NCBI GenBank assembly: GCA_003215795.1
Contig: QCJV01000002.1
Span: 57,945-121,944, forward strand
Direction: 5' to 3'
DNA from: Prochlorococcus sp. AG-409-F19
Lineage (GTDB): Bacteria; Cyanobacteriota; Cyanobacteriia; PCC-6307; Cyanobiaceae
DNA length: 64,000 nucleotides
Below, one piece after another: positions 10,512 through 21,240 of the stretch. The stretch's first letter is position 1. The number at the start of each line of letters is the position of its first letter. The notes beneath the pieces were generated by a model, which saw only the letters and a list, made by a program, of their open reading frames with translations, was not told the DNA's origin and did no database searches. The position numbers were made by a program, and so were the translations under genes.

Positions 10512-10913
10512 ATGCGAATACTTCACACCATGCTTCGTGTTACTGATTTAGAAAAATCAATTTGGTTTTACTGCGAAATATTAGGCATGAGACTCTTAAG
10601 ACAAAAAGATTACCCTTCAGGCCGTTTTACACTTGCATTTCTTGGTTATGGAACAGAAGAGGACTCTGCTGTTCTTGAGTTAACTTATAATTGGGATACT
10701 CAGAATTATGATATAGGAAATGGTTTTGGTCATATTGCTCTAGGTGTTCAAAATATTTATAAAACCTGTTCATCAATTGAAAAAAATGGCTACAAAATTC
10801 ATCGAAAACCAGGACCAATGAAACATGGTAAAACAATTATTGCGTTCATTGAAGACCCAGATTCCTACAAGATTGAATTAATAGATCTTGAATCTAAAGA
10901 GAGAAATAGGTAA
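10512..10913 (+). CDS. gloA: Lactoylglutathione lyase (glyoxalase I)
   Basis: MRILHTMLRVTDLEKSIWFYCEILGMRLLR, GFGHIALGV, IEDPDSYKIELID. Confidence 0.93.
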   Translation: MRILHTMLRVTDLEKSIWFYCEILGMRLLRQKDYPSGRFTLAFLGYGTEEDSAVLELTYNWDTQNYDIGNGFGHIALGVQNIYKTCSSIEKNGYKIHRKPGPMKHGKTIIAFIEDPDSYKIELIDLESKERNR

Positions 10914-10918
10914 CTCAA

Positions 10919-13687
10919 ATGCCATATCAAACATCCCAATCACTATCAATGTCCCATAGTCTAACTTCTACTCCTGATCGTTTTAGTGATGATGCTTGGA
11001 ATCTCTTACTCAAAGGTGAACAAGAAGCACGTAGATGGAAACATGAATATTTTGATGTAGAGCATCTTCTTCAAGTTCTATTTAATGATGAAAAGTATCT
11101 AGATCTAGTTGAAGCACTTCCAGTCAATGGTTTAGAGCTGCTAGACAAATTGGAAGAGTTTCTTGCAAATATTCAACCTTGTAACTCATTAGAATTATTT
11201 ATTGGTGAAGATCTAGAGATACTTCTTGATAGGGCAGATACATTTCGTGGAGGTTGGGGTTCAAGGTTTATTGAAATATCACACATACTTTTTGCAATTG
11301 CTAGAGACAAACGAATTGGTTCTGAACTTTTTAACGAACTTGGTTTGACAAGTGAGATTTTAGAAGGAGAGTTAAAAAGTCTTCCAAAACCAATTATCCA
11401 GAGAGCATCAAAAGAACCTATATTTAAATCTGAGAAAAGATCAGGAATAGCAAATAATAATGAAGTTGAGCAAAATGAAATTAGTAAAATTACTATAGAT
11501 ACGAGAAAGGTAAAAGAAAACAATCAGCTGCAATTAGAACAAGAATCTAATGCACTAGAATTATATGGGAAAGATCTTACTCTTGCCGCAGAGAAAGGTG
11601 AGCTTGACCCAGTAATTGGGAGAGACGAGGAAATTCAACTTACCATAAAAGTGTTATCTAGAAGGGGTAAAAATAACCCCGTCCTAATTGGCTCATCTGG
11701 TGTAGGGAAAACAGCAATCGCTGAATTATTAGCTCAAAGGATTATTAAAGGTGATGTTCCTGACTCTATAAAGGGTTTAAAGTTAATTTTAATAGATGTA
11801 GGAGCCTTAATAGCTGGGACAAAATTCCGTGGACAGTTTGAAGAACGCTTTAGATCAGTTCTAAAAGAAGCAAGCAATCCTACTGCAGGAATTGTTTTAT
11901 TTATTGACGATTTGCATACAATTATAAGCAGTGAAAGATCAAGTACTGATGCTGGAAGTTTGTTAAAGCCTGTCCTCGCAAATGGAGATATCAGGTGTAT
12001 TGGAGCCACAACACCTGAAAGCTTTAGAAAAACCATCGAAAAAGATCAAGCTCTGAATAGAAGATTTCAACAGGTTCATATTAAAGAGCCATCTCTTGAA
12101 TTAAGCATCGAGATACTAAGAGGAATTAAAGAGCGTTATGAAAAACATCATGAAGTAAGTATTGCTGATGAAGCTTTAATTACAGCAACTCGTTTGTCTG
12201 ACAGATACATTAGTGATCGATGTCTCCCGGATAAAGCAATTGATCTTATCGATGAAGCTGCAGCTCAAATCAGAATGGAATCAACAAGTAAACCTAAAAT
12301 GATTCAAGAAACAGAGTTAAGTCTTAAAAAGATAGAGTCTATTTTATTAAATGATGAGAGCGGAATAACAGATCAAGATAAAGAAGAGTATCAGAATAAA
12401 AAATACATTCTAGAAAATAAACTGAATGATCTAATGGTGATATGGAATGATGAAAAAGATATCTTAGATGAACTAAAAGAACTTTCTTACCAAGAAAAGG
12501 ATATCGAGCAATCTATTGCTGAAGCTGAGTTAAATGGCCAACTAGAAGAAGCTGCAAGGCTTCAATATGATGAACTGCACCATCTACAGAAAAAAATATA
12601 TGTAATCTCCAATGAAAGGGAGACCTTAAAACGTGATAGTAAATCAATAATTAAAGAGCAAGTGGAATCAGAAGATATTGCAGAGATTGTTGCTCGATGG
12701 ACTGGTATACCAGTAAATAAAGTGCTTGCTGAAGAAAGACAAAAACTATTAAATCTCGAGAAAGACCTATCCAACAAAGTTATCGGTCAAAAAGAAGCTG
12801 TAAAAGCTGTTGCTGCCGCAATCAGAAGGGCCCGTGCTGGAATGAAAGATAGTCGAAGACCTATCGGGTCTTTTCTATTTCTTGGACCAACAGGGGTTGG
12901 CAAAACAGAACTTGCTAAAACACTTGCTTCGTCTTTATTTGATGAATCAGAAGCTTTGGTAAGACTTGATATGAGTGAATTCATGGAAAGAAATGCAGTA
13001 GCTCGGCTGATTGGCGCTCCTCCTGGATATGTTGGATATGAGCAAGGAGGACAACTCACCGAAGAAATTCGTAGCAGACCATATGCAGTCTTATTACTGG
13101 ATGAAATAGAAAAAGCTCATCCTGATGTATTCAATATTCTTTTACAAGTTTTAGACGATGGTCGTTTAACCGATTCGCAAGGCAGAACTATAGATTTTCG
13201 GCACACTGTAGTTGTCATGACAAGCAATCTTGCAAGTAGAGAAATTCTGGAAAACGCAAGATCATCTCAGAATCAAACTGACGATCCCATTTCACTGAAA
13301 GGAAAATTGGACAAGAGTATTAATGATGCCCTAAGCAAAAATTTTCGTCCTGAATTCTTAAATCGAGTTGATGAAGTTATTCGTTTTAATCCGCTCACGC
13401 AAAATAATCTTCAAAAAATAATCAAGCTCCAATTAAACGAATTAACAGATTTATTAGGAGAACAAAACTTAGAGCTTCGCGTAGACGAGTCAACTATTGA
13501 AAGTCTTTCAGTAGAAGCCTATGAGCCTGAATATGGTGCTAGGCCTTTAAGGCGTATTCTTAGAAGGCGTATAGAGAACCCCTTGGCAACTAAATTATTA
13601 GAAAACGAATTTTTAGGTGCAAAGGCAGTAAGAGTTACCACTTCTAAAGAGAGTCCAAATTCATTAGAGTTTTGTGCAGAAAACTAA
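10919..13687 (+). CDS. ClpB-type Hsp100 AAA+ ATPase (ClpB2-like)
   Basis: Two Walker A motifs (GSSGVGKTAIAE, GPTGVGKTELAK), coiled-coil middle domain, NBD2 LLLDEIEKAHPDVFNILLQVLDDGRLTDSQGR. Confidence 0.92.
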   Translation: MPYQTSQSLSMSHSLTSTPDRFSDDAWNLLLKGEQEARRWKHEYFDVEHLLQVLFNDEKYLDLVEALPVNGLELLDKLEEFLANIQPCNSLELFIGEDLEILLDRADTFRGGWGSRFIEISHILFAIARDKRIGSELFNELGLTSEILEGELKSLPKPIIQRASKEPIFKSEKRSGIANNNEVEQNEISKITIDTRKVKENNQLQLEQESNALELYGKDLTLAAEKGELDPVIGRDEEIQLTIKVLSRRGKNNPVLIGSSGVGKTAIAELLAQRIIKGDVPDSIKGLKLILIDVGALIAGTKFRGQFEERFRSVLKEASNPTAGIVLFIDDLHTIISSERSSTDAGSLLKPVLANGDIRCIGATTPESFRKTIEKDQALNRRFQQVHIKEPSLELSIEILRGIKERYEKHHEVSIADEALITATRLSDRYISDRCLPDKAIDLIDEAAAQIRMESTSKPKMIQETELSLKKIESILLNDESGITDQDKEEYQNKKYILENKLNDLMVIWNDEKDILDELKELSYQEKDIEQSIAEAELNGQLEEAARLQYDELHHLQKKIYVISNERETLKRDSKSIIKEQVESEDIAEIVARWTGIPVNKVLAEERQKLLNLEKDLSNKVIGQKEAVKAVAAAIRRARAGMKDSRRPIGSFLFLGPTGVGKTELAKTLASSLFDESEALVRLDMSEFMERNAVARLIGAPPGYVGYEQGGQLTEEIRSRPYAVLLLDEIEKAHPDVFNILLQVLDDGRLTDSQGRTIDFRHTVVVMTSNLASREILENARSSQNQTDDPISLKGKLDKSINDALSKNFRPEFLNRVDEVIRFNPLTQNNLQKIIKLQLNELTDLLGEQNLELRVDESTIESLSVEAYEPEYGARPLRRILRRRIENPLATKLLENEFLGAKAVRVTTSKESPNSLEFCAEN

Positions 13688-13768
13688 CAATTTGCTTATC
13701 TCCTAACCTATTATTTATAAACAGCCATTGCACTTGCCAAGGCATCATTAATTTCAGGCTGATATTTT

Positions 13769-14011
13769 GTGACAAGTTCAACTCCTCAAGAACCCACCAA
13801 TTCACTCTCTCCACCAGAGAAAAAGAAACCCTCTCCTAACAAGAGCTTCCTAGGCTCAACTTTTGATGAGTTGAAACTAGTTATTTGGCCAAGTCGTCAA
13901 CAACTCTTTAGCGAGTCGGTAGCAGTGATATTAATGGTTACACTATCAGCAGCATTAATAGCGTCAGTCAGCCGTTTTTTTGGCTGGGGGGCATCACAAA
14001 TCTTCAGTTGA
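13769..14011 (+). CDS. secE: Preprotein translocase subunit SecE (GTG start)
   Basis: Small single-TM protein with STFDELKLVIWPSRQQLFSESVAVILMV, immediately upstream of nusG. Confidence 0.93.
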   Translation: MTSSTPQEPTNSLSPPEKKKPSPNKSFLGSTFDELKLVIWPSRQQLFSESVAVILMVTLSAALIASVSRFFGWGASQIFS

Positions 14012-14065
14012 ATCAAGAAAGTTCAACATCTTTTCTTACAACTCACTTAAATTCTCATCACAAAC

Positions 14066-14728
14066 GTGTCAGAAATTGATCCCATACTCCAAGAATCTAC
14101 TCAAGTAATGGATACAACTTCTCCCTCCTCTAATACAGAGGACAGCGGTTCTCTTGGGAAAACAACTATTGCTCGCTGGTATGCAATTCAAGTTGCTTCC
14201 AGTTGCGAAAAAAAAGTGAAAGCCACTCTTGAACAAAGAGCTGTCACATTAGGTGTCAGCACTAGGATCCTAGAGATAGAAATCCCTCAAACGCCTGCTG
14301 TAAAAGTAAAAAAAGATGGAAGTAGGCAATCTACCGAAGAGAAAGTCTTTCCTGGATACGTACTTGTGCGAATGGTTCTTGATGAAGACACAATGATGGC
14401 TGTGCGAAGTACACCAAATGTCATCAATTTTGTTGGAGCTGAAGACCGTAGAGCAACTGGTAGAGGGAGAGGTCATATAAAGCCAAGACCCTTAAGCAGG
14501 CAAGAAGTAAATAGGATATTTAAACGGGCAGCAGAAAAGAAAACAGTTGTAAAGCTCGATTTAGCAGAAGGAGATCAGATTATTGTCACAGCAGGACCAT
14601 TTAAAGATTTCCAAGGAGAAGTAATAGAGGTTTCTGGGGAGCGAAACAAGTTGAAAGCTCTTCTTTCCATTTTTGGAAGAGAAACTCCAGTAGAGCTGGA
14701 ATTCTCTCAAATTAGTAAGCAAAACTAG
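14066..14728 (+). CDS. nusG: Transcription termination/antitermination protein NusG (GTG start)
   Basis: RWYAIQVASSCEKKVKATLEQRA...FPGYVLVRM...NVINFVG; KOW region VTAGPFKDFQGEVIEV. Confidence 0.96.
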   Translation: MSEIDPILQESTQVMDTTSPSSNTEDSGSLGKTTIARWYAIQVASSCEKKVKATLEQRAVTLGVSTRILEIEIPQTPAVKVKKDGSRQSTEEKVFPGYVLVRMVLDEDTMMAVRSTPNVINFVGAEDRRATGRGRGHIKPRPLSRQEVNRIFKRAAEKKTVVKLDLAEGDQIIVTAGPFKDFQGEVIEVSGERNKLKALLSIFGRETPVELEFSQISKQN

Positions 14729-14848
14729 CTTATTAATTGCTCATTAATTAATTTAGTGTGCATACAAATGAAGTAGGTTTGCCATAACCTTTTCAAAATT
14801 TTCCTTTTTACAAGGTAACCCGTAATTAATCATTTCCTCAATTAAAAG

Positions 14849-15274
14849 ATGGCAAAGAAAGTTGTAGCCGTGATCAAATTGGCCCTTCAGGCCGGTAAAG
14901 CAAATCCTGCGCCTCCAGTTGGGCCTGCTCTTGGTCAACATGGAGTCAACATTATGGCTTTTTGCAAGGAATACAATGCCAGAACCCAAGAAAAAGCAGG
15001 CTTGGTGATCCCTGTTGAAATTTCTGTTTTTGAAGACAGAAGTTTCACATTTATAACTAAAACTCCTCCAGCCTCAGTACTAATTACAAAAGCGGCAGGA
15101 ATTGCTAAAGGTTCTGGAGATTCAGCAAAAGGTCAAGCAGGTAAAATTAATCGTGCCCAACTAGAAGAAATTGCAAAAACCAAATTGCCCGATCTAAACT
15201 GTAATAATATTGAATCAGCGATGAAGGTAATTGAAGGAACTGCCCGCAATATGGGTGTTTCTGTAAGCGATTAA
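14849..15274 (+). CDS. rplK: 50S ribosomal protein L11
   Basis: [42 protein letters not shown]. Confidence 0.99.
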   Translation: MAKKVVAVIKLALQAGKANPAPPVGPALGQHGVNIMAFCKEYNARTQEKAGLVIPVEISVFEDRSFTFITKTPPASVLITKAAGIAKGSGDSAKGQAGKINRAQLEEIAKTKLPDLNCNNIESAMKVIEGTARNMGVSVSD

Positions 15275-15321
15275 TTCTCTTATCAATTATCTTATTAAGA
15301 AAATTTTTCCACCATTAATTA

Positions 15322-15350
15322 GGGGGAGACAAACCTGTCGCTCGAACCCC
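15322..15350 (+). promoter_or_regulatory. Candidate structured cis-element in the rplK-rplA gap
   Basis: GGGGgaGACAaaccTGTCgctcgaaCCCC ends 9 nt before the rplA ATG; nested GGGG/CCCC and GACA/TGTC pairing. Confidence 0.5.
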
Positions 15351-15359
15351 AGAAATCTC

Positions 15360-16064
15360 ATGACAAAAACTTCAAAAAGAATGGCCGCCCTATCCTCCAA
15401 AGTCGAGGAAAGGCCATATCTCCCGTTAGAAGCAATCCAACTAGTTAAAGCAAATGCTACTGCGAAGTTCGATGAAACAATCGAAGCTCACATTCGCTTA
15501 GGTATTGATCCCAAATATACAGACCAACAATTAAGAACAACAGTTGCACTGCCAAAAGGGACTGGTCAAAAAGTACGAATTGCTGTTATAGCAAAAGGAG
15601 AAAAGGTTGCTGAAGCCAGTAAAGCAGGGGCAGACCTTGCCGGAGAAGAAGATTTAATCGAAACAATAAATAAAGGAGAAATGGATTTTGATCTGCTCAT
15701 ATCAACCCCCGATATGATGCCAAAAGTTGCAAAGCTAGGAAGAGTACTTGGTCCTAGAGGCCTAATGCCAAACCCTAAAGCAGGCACCGTAACTACAGAT
15801 CTAAATGGAGCTATACAAGAGTTCAAAGCTGGAAAACTTGAATTCAGAGCTGATCGAGCGGGGATTGTTCATGTTCGTTTTGGAAAAGCAAGTTTTTCTG
15901 CAGACGACCTTTTAGAGAATCTTAAGGTCTTATATGAGACTATTGATAAAAACAAGCCCAGTGGAGCAAAAGGTCGTTACTGGAGAAGCTTTTATATAAC
16001 TTCAACAATGGGAGCTTCTATAGAAGTAGATTTTGCTTCTTTGCAAGACAATAAAGAAGATTAG
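15360..16064 (+). CDS. rplA: 50S ribosomal protein L1
   Basis: [36 protein letters not shown]. Confidence 0.99.
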   Translation: MTKTSKRMAALSSKVEERPYLPLEAIQLVKANATAKFDETIEAHIRLGIDPKYTDQQLRTTVALPKGTGQKVRIAVIAKGEKVAEASKAGADLAGEEDLIETINKGEMDFDLLISTPDMMPKVAKLGRVLGPRGLMPNPKAGTVTTDLNGAIQEFKAGKLEFRADRAGIVHVRFGKASFSADDLLENLKVLYETIDKNKPSGAKGRYWRSFYITSTMGASIEVDFASLQDNKED

Positions 16065-16106
16065 GGACCTCTTTGTTGTATCGTTAGTCTATTGGTTTAT
16101 TCCAAA

Positions 16107-16190
16107 CGGGCATGCGCCCGGCCATAGACAGCAGGTTGCGATTAATCTGAACAATTTTCAGGCTAATTAATTTAAATCCTGCCGAGGTAA
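16107..16190 (+). promoter_or_regulatory. Ribosomal protein L10 leader (candidate)
   Basis: CGGGCatgcGCCCG hairpin, GACAGCAGGTTGCG and downstream TCCTGCCGAGG in the 5' UTR of rplJ; resembles my memory of the L10 leader family. Not run against a covariance model. Confidence 0.75.
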
Positions 16191-16301
16191 ACGCAAAGAT
16201 TTTCCAAAAATGGATTGAATCAAGAGCGACCTCGTCTCTTAAGAAACTAGAGATTAAACGGCCGTGTGTCCGGCTTCTTCCCCCGATTCGATCCAATTCC
16301 T

Positions 16302-16829
16302 ATGGGCCGCACGCTGGAGAGCAAAAAACAAATTGTCGAAGAGATTAAAGGCCTCCTCGATGAAGCCGAAATGGCTTTAGTCCTTGATTTCAAGGGCTTA
16401 TCCATTAAAGAGATGTCTGACTTGCGTGCTCGTTTAGAGCCCAGCAAAGGTATCTGCAAGGTCACTAAAAACACCTTGATGCGTAAAGCTATTGATGGAG
16501 ATGCTTCTTGGAACGGCCTTGAATCTTTATTAACTGGCACCAATGCATTTGTTCTTGTAAAAGGCGATGTAGGAAGTGCTCTTAAGGCAGTCCAATCATT
16601 CCAAAAGGAAACCAACAAATCCGAGACTAAAGGAGGCCTTTTTGAAGGCAAACTTCTTTCTCAGGATGAAATAAAAGCAATTGCTGCTCTACCTTCTAGA
16701 GAAGCACTCATGGCACAGATTGCTGGCGCATTAAATTCAATCACTACAAAAATTGCTGTTGGAATTAATGAGGTTCCCTCCGGTATAGCAAGATCGCTCA
16801 ATCAACATGCTGAAAGTAGCGAAAGCTAA
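16302..16829 (+). CDS. rplJ: 50S ribosomal protein L10
   Basis: [42 protein letters not shown]. The ORF track opens at 16266, but the ATG at 16302 fits L10 N-termini. Confidence 0.97.
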   Translation: MGRTLESKKQIVEEIKGLLDEAEMALVLDFKGLSIKEMSDLRARLEPSKGICKVTKNTLMRKAIDGDASWNGLESLLTGTNAFVLVKGDVGSALKAVQSFQKETNKSETKGGLFEGKLLSQDEIKAIAALPSREALMAQIAGALNSITTKIAVGINEVPSGIARSLNQHAESSES

Positions 16830-16884
16830 CTAGCAAAATCTTCGACTAAAACTTTTTCTCCCAAATACTTGTTGTATTCCAATC

Positions 16885-17274
16885 ATGTCTTCAAAAACAG
16901 ACGAGATTTTAGAGTCACTTAAAACTCTTTCTCTGCTAGAAGCCTCTGAGCTTGTAAAACAAATAGAAGAGGCCTTTGGTGTCTCTGCTGCTGCTTCTGC
17001 TGGCGTTGTTATGGCGGCACCAGGAGCTGCCAGTGGTGGTGAAACTGCCGCTGAAGAAAAAACTGAATTTGATGTTGTTCTTGAAAGCTTCGATGCTTCA
17101 GCCAAAATCAAAGTACTTAAAGAAGTAAGAAATGCTACTGGCTTAGGTTTAGGAGATGCAAAAGCAATGGTAGAGGCAGCGCCTAAAACCATAAAAGAAG
17201 GCATTGCTAAAGAGGAAGCTGAAGCCTTAAAAAAAGCTATAGAAGACGTTGGCGGGAAAGTAACTCTTAAGTAA
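16885..17274 (+). CDS. rplL: 50S ribosomal protein L7/L12
   Basis: [47 protein letters not shown]. Confidence 0.99.
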   Translation: MSSKTDEILESLKTLSLLEASELVKQIEEAFGVSAAASAGVVMAAPGAASGGETAAEEKTEFDVVLESFDASAKIKVLKEVRNATGLGLGDAKAMVEAAPKTIKEGIAKEEAEALKKAIEDVGGKVTLK

Positions 17275-17320
17275 TTCTTAGCTATTATTTGAGAATAAGG
17301 CCTATCATCTGTTATCTATC

Positions 17321-17349
17321 GCCGGTCATATTTGGCCGGCTATTTTTTT
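17321..17349 (+). terminator. Rho-independent terminator-like hairpin after rplL
   Basis: GCCGGTC atattt GGCCGGC (with one G-T pair) followed by TATTTTTTT. Confidence 0.85.
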
Positions 17350-17351
17350 CA

Positions 17352-17831
17352 ATGGTTAAAGCACATAATCGCGTAATAGCAGCAGCCACCGATGGGGCTT
17401 GTAGCGGAAACCCTGGTCCAGGTGGTTGGGGTGCACTCATACGTTTCGAAAATGGAGCCGTACAAGAATTTGGTGGCTATGAAGCTCAAACAACAAATAA
17501 CCGTATGGAACTTCAAGCTGCCCTAGAGGTTTTCAAACAGTTAAAAATACTTGATAGGCATCCAACACTTTCAATTCGAACAGATAGCAAATATCTTATT
17601 GATGGTTTTAATACTTGGGTACAAGGGTGGAAAAAAAAAGGGTGGAAAACTGCCTCGGGGAAGGCAGTCTTAAACCAAGACTTGTGGAAAGCATTAGACA
17701 ACTCTCGTTTATCTAATGTGACTCTCCAATATGTTAAAGGTCATAGTGGCGATCCTGATAATGAACGCGTAGATGATATAGCAGTAAGCTTTTCAAAAAA
17801 AATTGCAATCAAACTACAATGTGATCATTAG
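17352..17831 (+). CDS. rnhA: Ribonuclease HI
   Basis: [53 protein letters not shown]. Internal ATG at 17352 preferred over 17289. Confidence 0.96.
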   Translation: MVKAHNRVIAAATDGACSGNPGPGGWGALIRFENGAVQEFGGYEAQTTNNRMELQAALEVFKQLKILDRHPTLSIRTDSKYLIDGFNTWVQGWKKKGWKTASGKAVLNQDLWKALDNSRLSNVTLQYVKGHSGDPDNERVDDIAVSFSKKIAIKLQCDH

Positions 17832-17839
17832 AAGCAAGA

Positions 17840-19018
17840 ATGGGAAATACATCAGAAACTGGTTTTTCTTCAAGTAATTTTTTTTATAAGCAATTCTTTG
17901 GCCACATCCTGGAAAAAGATGATGGAATTGATGCTGAAAAACTAACTCAACTTACTCTGAACAGTCTAGAAAAAGCCTCGCTTTATAGAAAGTGGCCAGG
18001 CATATCAAACCTGTTAGCTGAATTAGCAAAAGATCTACAAAGAAAGGATGTCAAATTAGAGCAAACTTTATTTGGATGTAACTTTAGTAATCCATTAGGC
18101 CTAGCTGCAGGGTTTGATAAAAATGGAATTGCAGCTTCTATCTGGGACAATTTTGGCTTTGGCTTTGTTGAACTTGGCACGGTTACTTGGCATGCCCAAT
18201 CAGGCAATAGCAAGCCAAGACTTTTTAGACTCTCAAAAGAAAAGGCTGCTTTAAATCGAATGGGATTTAACAATAATGGGGCAGGCAAAATGAAAGAAAC
18301 TCTCGAGAAGCAAAAGGTACCTCCTCCAGGGAATAGACCCTCAATTATTGGGCTCAACTTAGGGAAATCAAAAATAACTTCTCTAGAGCATGCACCTGAT
18401 GATTATGCATCTTCTCTTGAAATGCTCGGATCACTGGCTGACTATGCAGTTATCAATGTGAGTTCGCCTAATACACCAGGTCTACGTCAATTACAAGACT
18501 CTATACAGCTTAGAAAATTAATTAAGAAGCTAAGACGCTTGCCATCTTGCCCACCACTCCTTGTTAAGATTGCGCCAGATTTAGACAATGAAGAAATTGA
18601 TGGGCTTGGCAAAGTAGTCTATGAAGAAGGATTAGCGGGAATAATAGCTGTTAATACTAGTTTAGATAGATTAGGGCTGGAAGAGCGCATTATTTTACAA
18701 ACAGGAAATCCTCTACGAATTGAAGCAGGCGGACTTAGTGGAAAACCACTACGTCCAAGAGCCTTAGAAGTCATTAGAAGGTTGAGAAAAAGTGCTGGGG
18801 AGGATTTACCCTTAATAGGTGTTGGAGGTATTGATTCTCCAGAAAGCGCCTGGGAGCGTATTGCCGCAGGTGCATCTCTTGTCCAAATATATACAGGGTG
18901 GATATTCCAAGGACCTAAACTAGTCCCTGATATACTTGAAGGTCTAATATCTCAACTCAACCGACATGGGTTCCAAAACATCTCAGAGGCTGTAGGCAGT
19001 GAGATACCATGGGTTTAA
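17840..19018 (+). CDS. pyrD: Dihydroorotate dehydrogenase (quinone-type, class 2)
   Basis: [70 protein letters not shown]. Confidence 0.97.
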   Translation: MGNTSETGFSSSNFFYKQFFGHILEKDDGIDAEKLTQLTLNSLEKASLYRKWPGISNLLAELAKDLQRKDVKLEQTLFGCNFSNPLGLAAGFDKNGIAASIWDNFGFGFVELGTVTWHAQSGNSKPRLFRLSKEKAALNRMGFNNNGAGKMKETLEKQKVPPPGNRPSIIGLNLGKSKITSLEHAPDDYASSLEMLGSLADYAVINVSSPNTPGLRQLQDSIQLRKLIKKLRRLPSCPPLLVKIAPDLDNEEIDGLGKVVYEEGLAGIIAVNTSLDRLGLEERIILQTGNPLRIEAGGLSGKPLRPRALEVIRRLRKSAGEDLPLIGVGGIDSPESAWERIAAGASLVQIYTGWIFQGPKLVPDILEGLISQLNRHGFQNISEAVGSEIPWV

Positions 19019-20130
19019 GCAATAATTTTTCTCAATATAATGAAAGGTTGCTCCTTAAGCATGGTGGGAATCTAGAACAAGAAGCAAAAAGACTAGGGGT
19101 TCATATAAGTTCCCTCATTGATGCTAGTGCATCCTTGGTTCCCTTCTCCATTCCGACTCCTTTGCAAGATTGCCTAACACAAGAGATTAATGGAACTGCT
19201 CTTAAGACCTATCCTGATCGAAGTTATTTAACACTAAGAGAAGCCATTAGCAAATTCCATGAAATCCCATCTTGTATGGTTTTACCAGGCAATGGTGCCT
19301 CTGAAATAATTACTTGGGCTGCACGTGATGCAGCCAATCATGGAATCAGTGTTTTACCATCGCCAGGGTTCTTCGATTACAAAAGAGCTCTTAGGTGTTG
19401 GGGCGGCAAGTTCATAACTTGCCCCATCCCCTTGAAATGGAACTCTATTTTTCCTCAGGTTTTTCCATTAAAGCCACAAGAAAAAGTTATATGGATAACA
19501 AACCCACACAATCCCACTGGACAATGTTGGAGCCTACACTCTTTAGAAGCCTTACTAAATTCTCAAAATCTAGTGATATGCGATGAAGCTTTTCTGCCAT
19601 TAGTTCCTAATGGTGAGAAAGAATCACTGATTCCTTTAGTAGCTAATTACCCAAATCTAATTGTTATCAGAAGTCTCACGAAACTTTTTTCTATTGCGGG
19701 GTTGAGGCTAGGCTATGCAATTAGCTCTCCCATGAGACTTCAACAATGGCAAGAATGGAGAGACCCTTGGCCAGTTAATGGTTTAGCTGTCAAGTTAGGG
19801 ATAAAACTAATGACCGAGGAGAAAATCATAAAAGAGCAAATCAAAAAAGTTCAGAATTGGATCAAAGAAGAAGGGAGATGGCTTCAAAAAAACTTACAAA
19901 AACTACCAGGTATAACCACACATCCATCAGCTACTAATTTTCAACTAATAGAAAGTAACTTTCCCCTGAAAAACTTCCGAGAAGCTCTTGCTCATAAAAA
20001 TATCTTACTGCGAGATTGTAGTTCTTTTCAGGAATTGGGAGACAACTGGTTACGGGTCAGCCTCAAAGGGAAATCCGATAATCGAAGAATTATTAAAGCT
20101 ATGCAACAAATTCTTAACTGTACTTCCTGA
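19009..20130 (+). CDS. PLP-dependent aminotransferase, CobC/CobD-like (threonine-phosphate decarboxylase type)
   Basis: [14 protein letters not shown]...[48 protein letters not shown]. Confidence 0.82.
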   Translation: MGLSNNFSQYNERLLLKHGGNLEQEAKRLGVHISSLIDASASLVPFSIPTPLQDCLTQEINGTALKTYPDRSYLTLREAISKFHEIPSCMVLPGNGASEIITWAARDAANHGISVLPSPGFFDYKRALRCWGGKFITCPIPLKWNSIFPQVFPLKPQEKVIWITNPHNPTGQCWSLHSLEALLNSQNLVICDEAFLPLVPNGEKESLIPLVANYPNLIVIRSLTKLFSIAGLRLGYAISSPMRLQQWQEWRDPWPVNGLAVKLGIKLMTEEKIIKEQIKKVQNWIKEEGRWLQKNLQKLPGITTHPSATNFQLIESNFPLKNFREALAHKNILLRDCSSFQELGDNWLRVSLKGKSDNRRIIKAMQQILNCTS

Positions 20131-21184
20131 TAACATCAACTAAGTGTAGATGTGCATCACGAACGGCAATATTGTCCATTCCTTTACTCATTTTATTAAG
20201 CAAGGTGTTCCCTTGACCATTAACAGGGGGAGAAGTATCTAGCAAACGTAGTATTGACTTAAGCAAAGGTTGATCGGCAGACATATTTTCATGAATTATC
20301 AATGCCCCACCAAACTGGGCTACATAAGCAGCATTTAAATCCTGGTGTTTATCTGCAGCATAGGGATAGGGAATAAGAATTGCAGGGGTTTTGCAAACTG
20401 CAATCTCACTTAAAGCTCCAGCACCTGATCGACTAATAACAAGATCTGCATGCTGCAATAATCCAGCAACTTCCTGAGTAAAAGTCTTTTCTACGAAGTT
20501 CGGGTTATTAATACCTGATGGATTGTCATTTGTTCCAATAATATGAACTACTCGATATCCCCTTTTTAATAAATCAGGTAAAATTTCTCTAACCATTTTG
20601 TTTAATCCAACAGCACCCTGGCTGCCGCCCATTGCAACAATCAAAGGGGTAGGATTATTAGGTATCCAAGAGGGTAAAGGATTGGGAAATAAAAATTCAG
20701 ATCTCACCGGCGTCCCAGTGAAGATTAGATTACAATTTTTTAAATGATCTTTAGCGATAGGAAGGCCCAAGGCCACCTGATCACAAAGCATACCTAATAA
20801 ACGTGTGACTTTTCCTGGGAAAGCATTGGACTCATGCAATATGATAGGAACCCTACATAACTTCGAGGCAATAATTGTAGGTGCGGAAATATAGCCTCCT
20901 GTGGTAAAAACAACGTCAAATTTTTTCCTTAAAATTAATCCAACAACAAAGACAATTGAAAAGCATAATTTCAGGCGCTGTAACAACCCTCTAATACCTT
21001 TGGCTTGTAAGGCCTGCACAGGAATCGTGATCAATTCATATTCTTTAGGTAAAATTGCTTTTTCTAGACGATTCTCAACTCCCAACCAACAGATATCCCA
21101 AGATTTAGGCAATGCTTCTAAAACTGAGAGCGCAGGGTAAATATGGCCACCTGTTCCACTAGCAGCAATTAGAAGCTTAGTCAT
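20114..21184 (-). CDS. murG: UDP-N-acetylglucosamine--N-acetylmuramyl-(pentapeptide) pyrophosphoryl-undecaprenol GlcNAc transferase
   Basis: LIAASGTGGHIYPALSV, HESNAFPGKVTRLL, MGGSQGAVGLN, SRSGAGALSEIAV. The ORF track opens at 21229; MTKLLIAAS at 21184 is preferred. Confidence 0.95.
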   Translation of the reverse strand: MTKLLIAASGTGGHIYPALSVLEALPKSWDICWLGVENRLEKAILPKEYELITIPVQALQAKGIRGLLQRLKLCFSIVFVVGLILRKKFDVVFTTGGYISAPTIIASKLCRVPIILHESNAFPGKVTRLLGMLCDQVALGLPIAKDHLKNCNLIFTGTPVRSEFLFPNPLPSWIPNNPTPLIVAMGGSQGAVGLNKMVREILPDLLKRGYRVVHIIGTNDNPSGINNPNFVEKTFTQEVAGLLQHADLVISRSGAGALSEIAVCKTPAILIPYPYAADKHQDLNAAYVAQFGGALIIHENMSADQPLLKSILRLLDTSPPVNGQGNTLLNKMSKGMDNIAVRDAHLHLVDVIRKYS

Positions 21185-21240
21185 AAAAAGTCGTTCAATA
21201 TACCTACAATTAAGATATAAATAACTCAAGGAAATCTGTT

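Noticed and set aside
12562-13059. Antisense ORFs within the clpB-like gene
   Set aside because: Shadow ORFs opposite a strongly coding frame with no family motifs. The same applies to most antisense ORFs in the track (e.g. 2414-2671, 4107-4424, 15566-15826, 39937-40302, 42211-42561, 53849-54109).
16084-16296. 70-aa minus-strand ORF in the rplA-rplJ gap
   Set aside because: Coincides with the structured L10-leader-like region and has no recognisable protein features.
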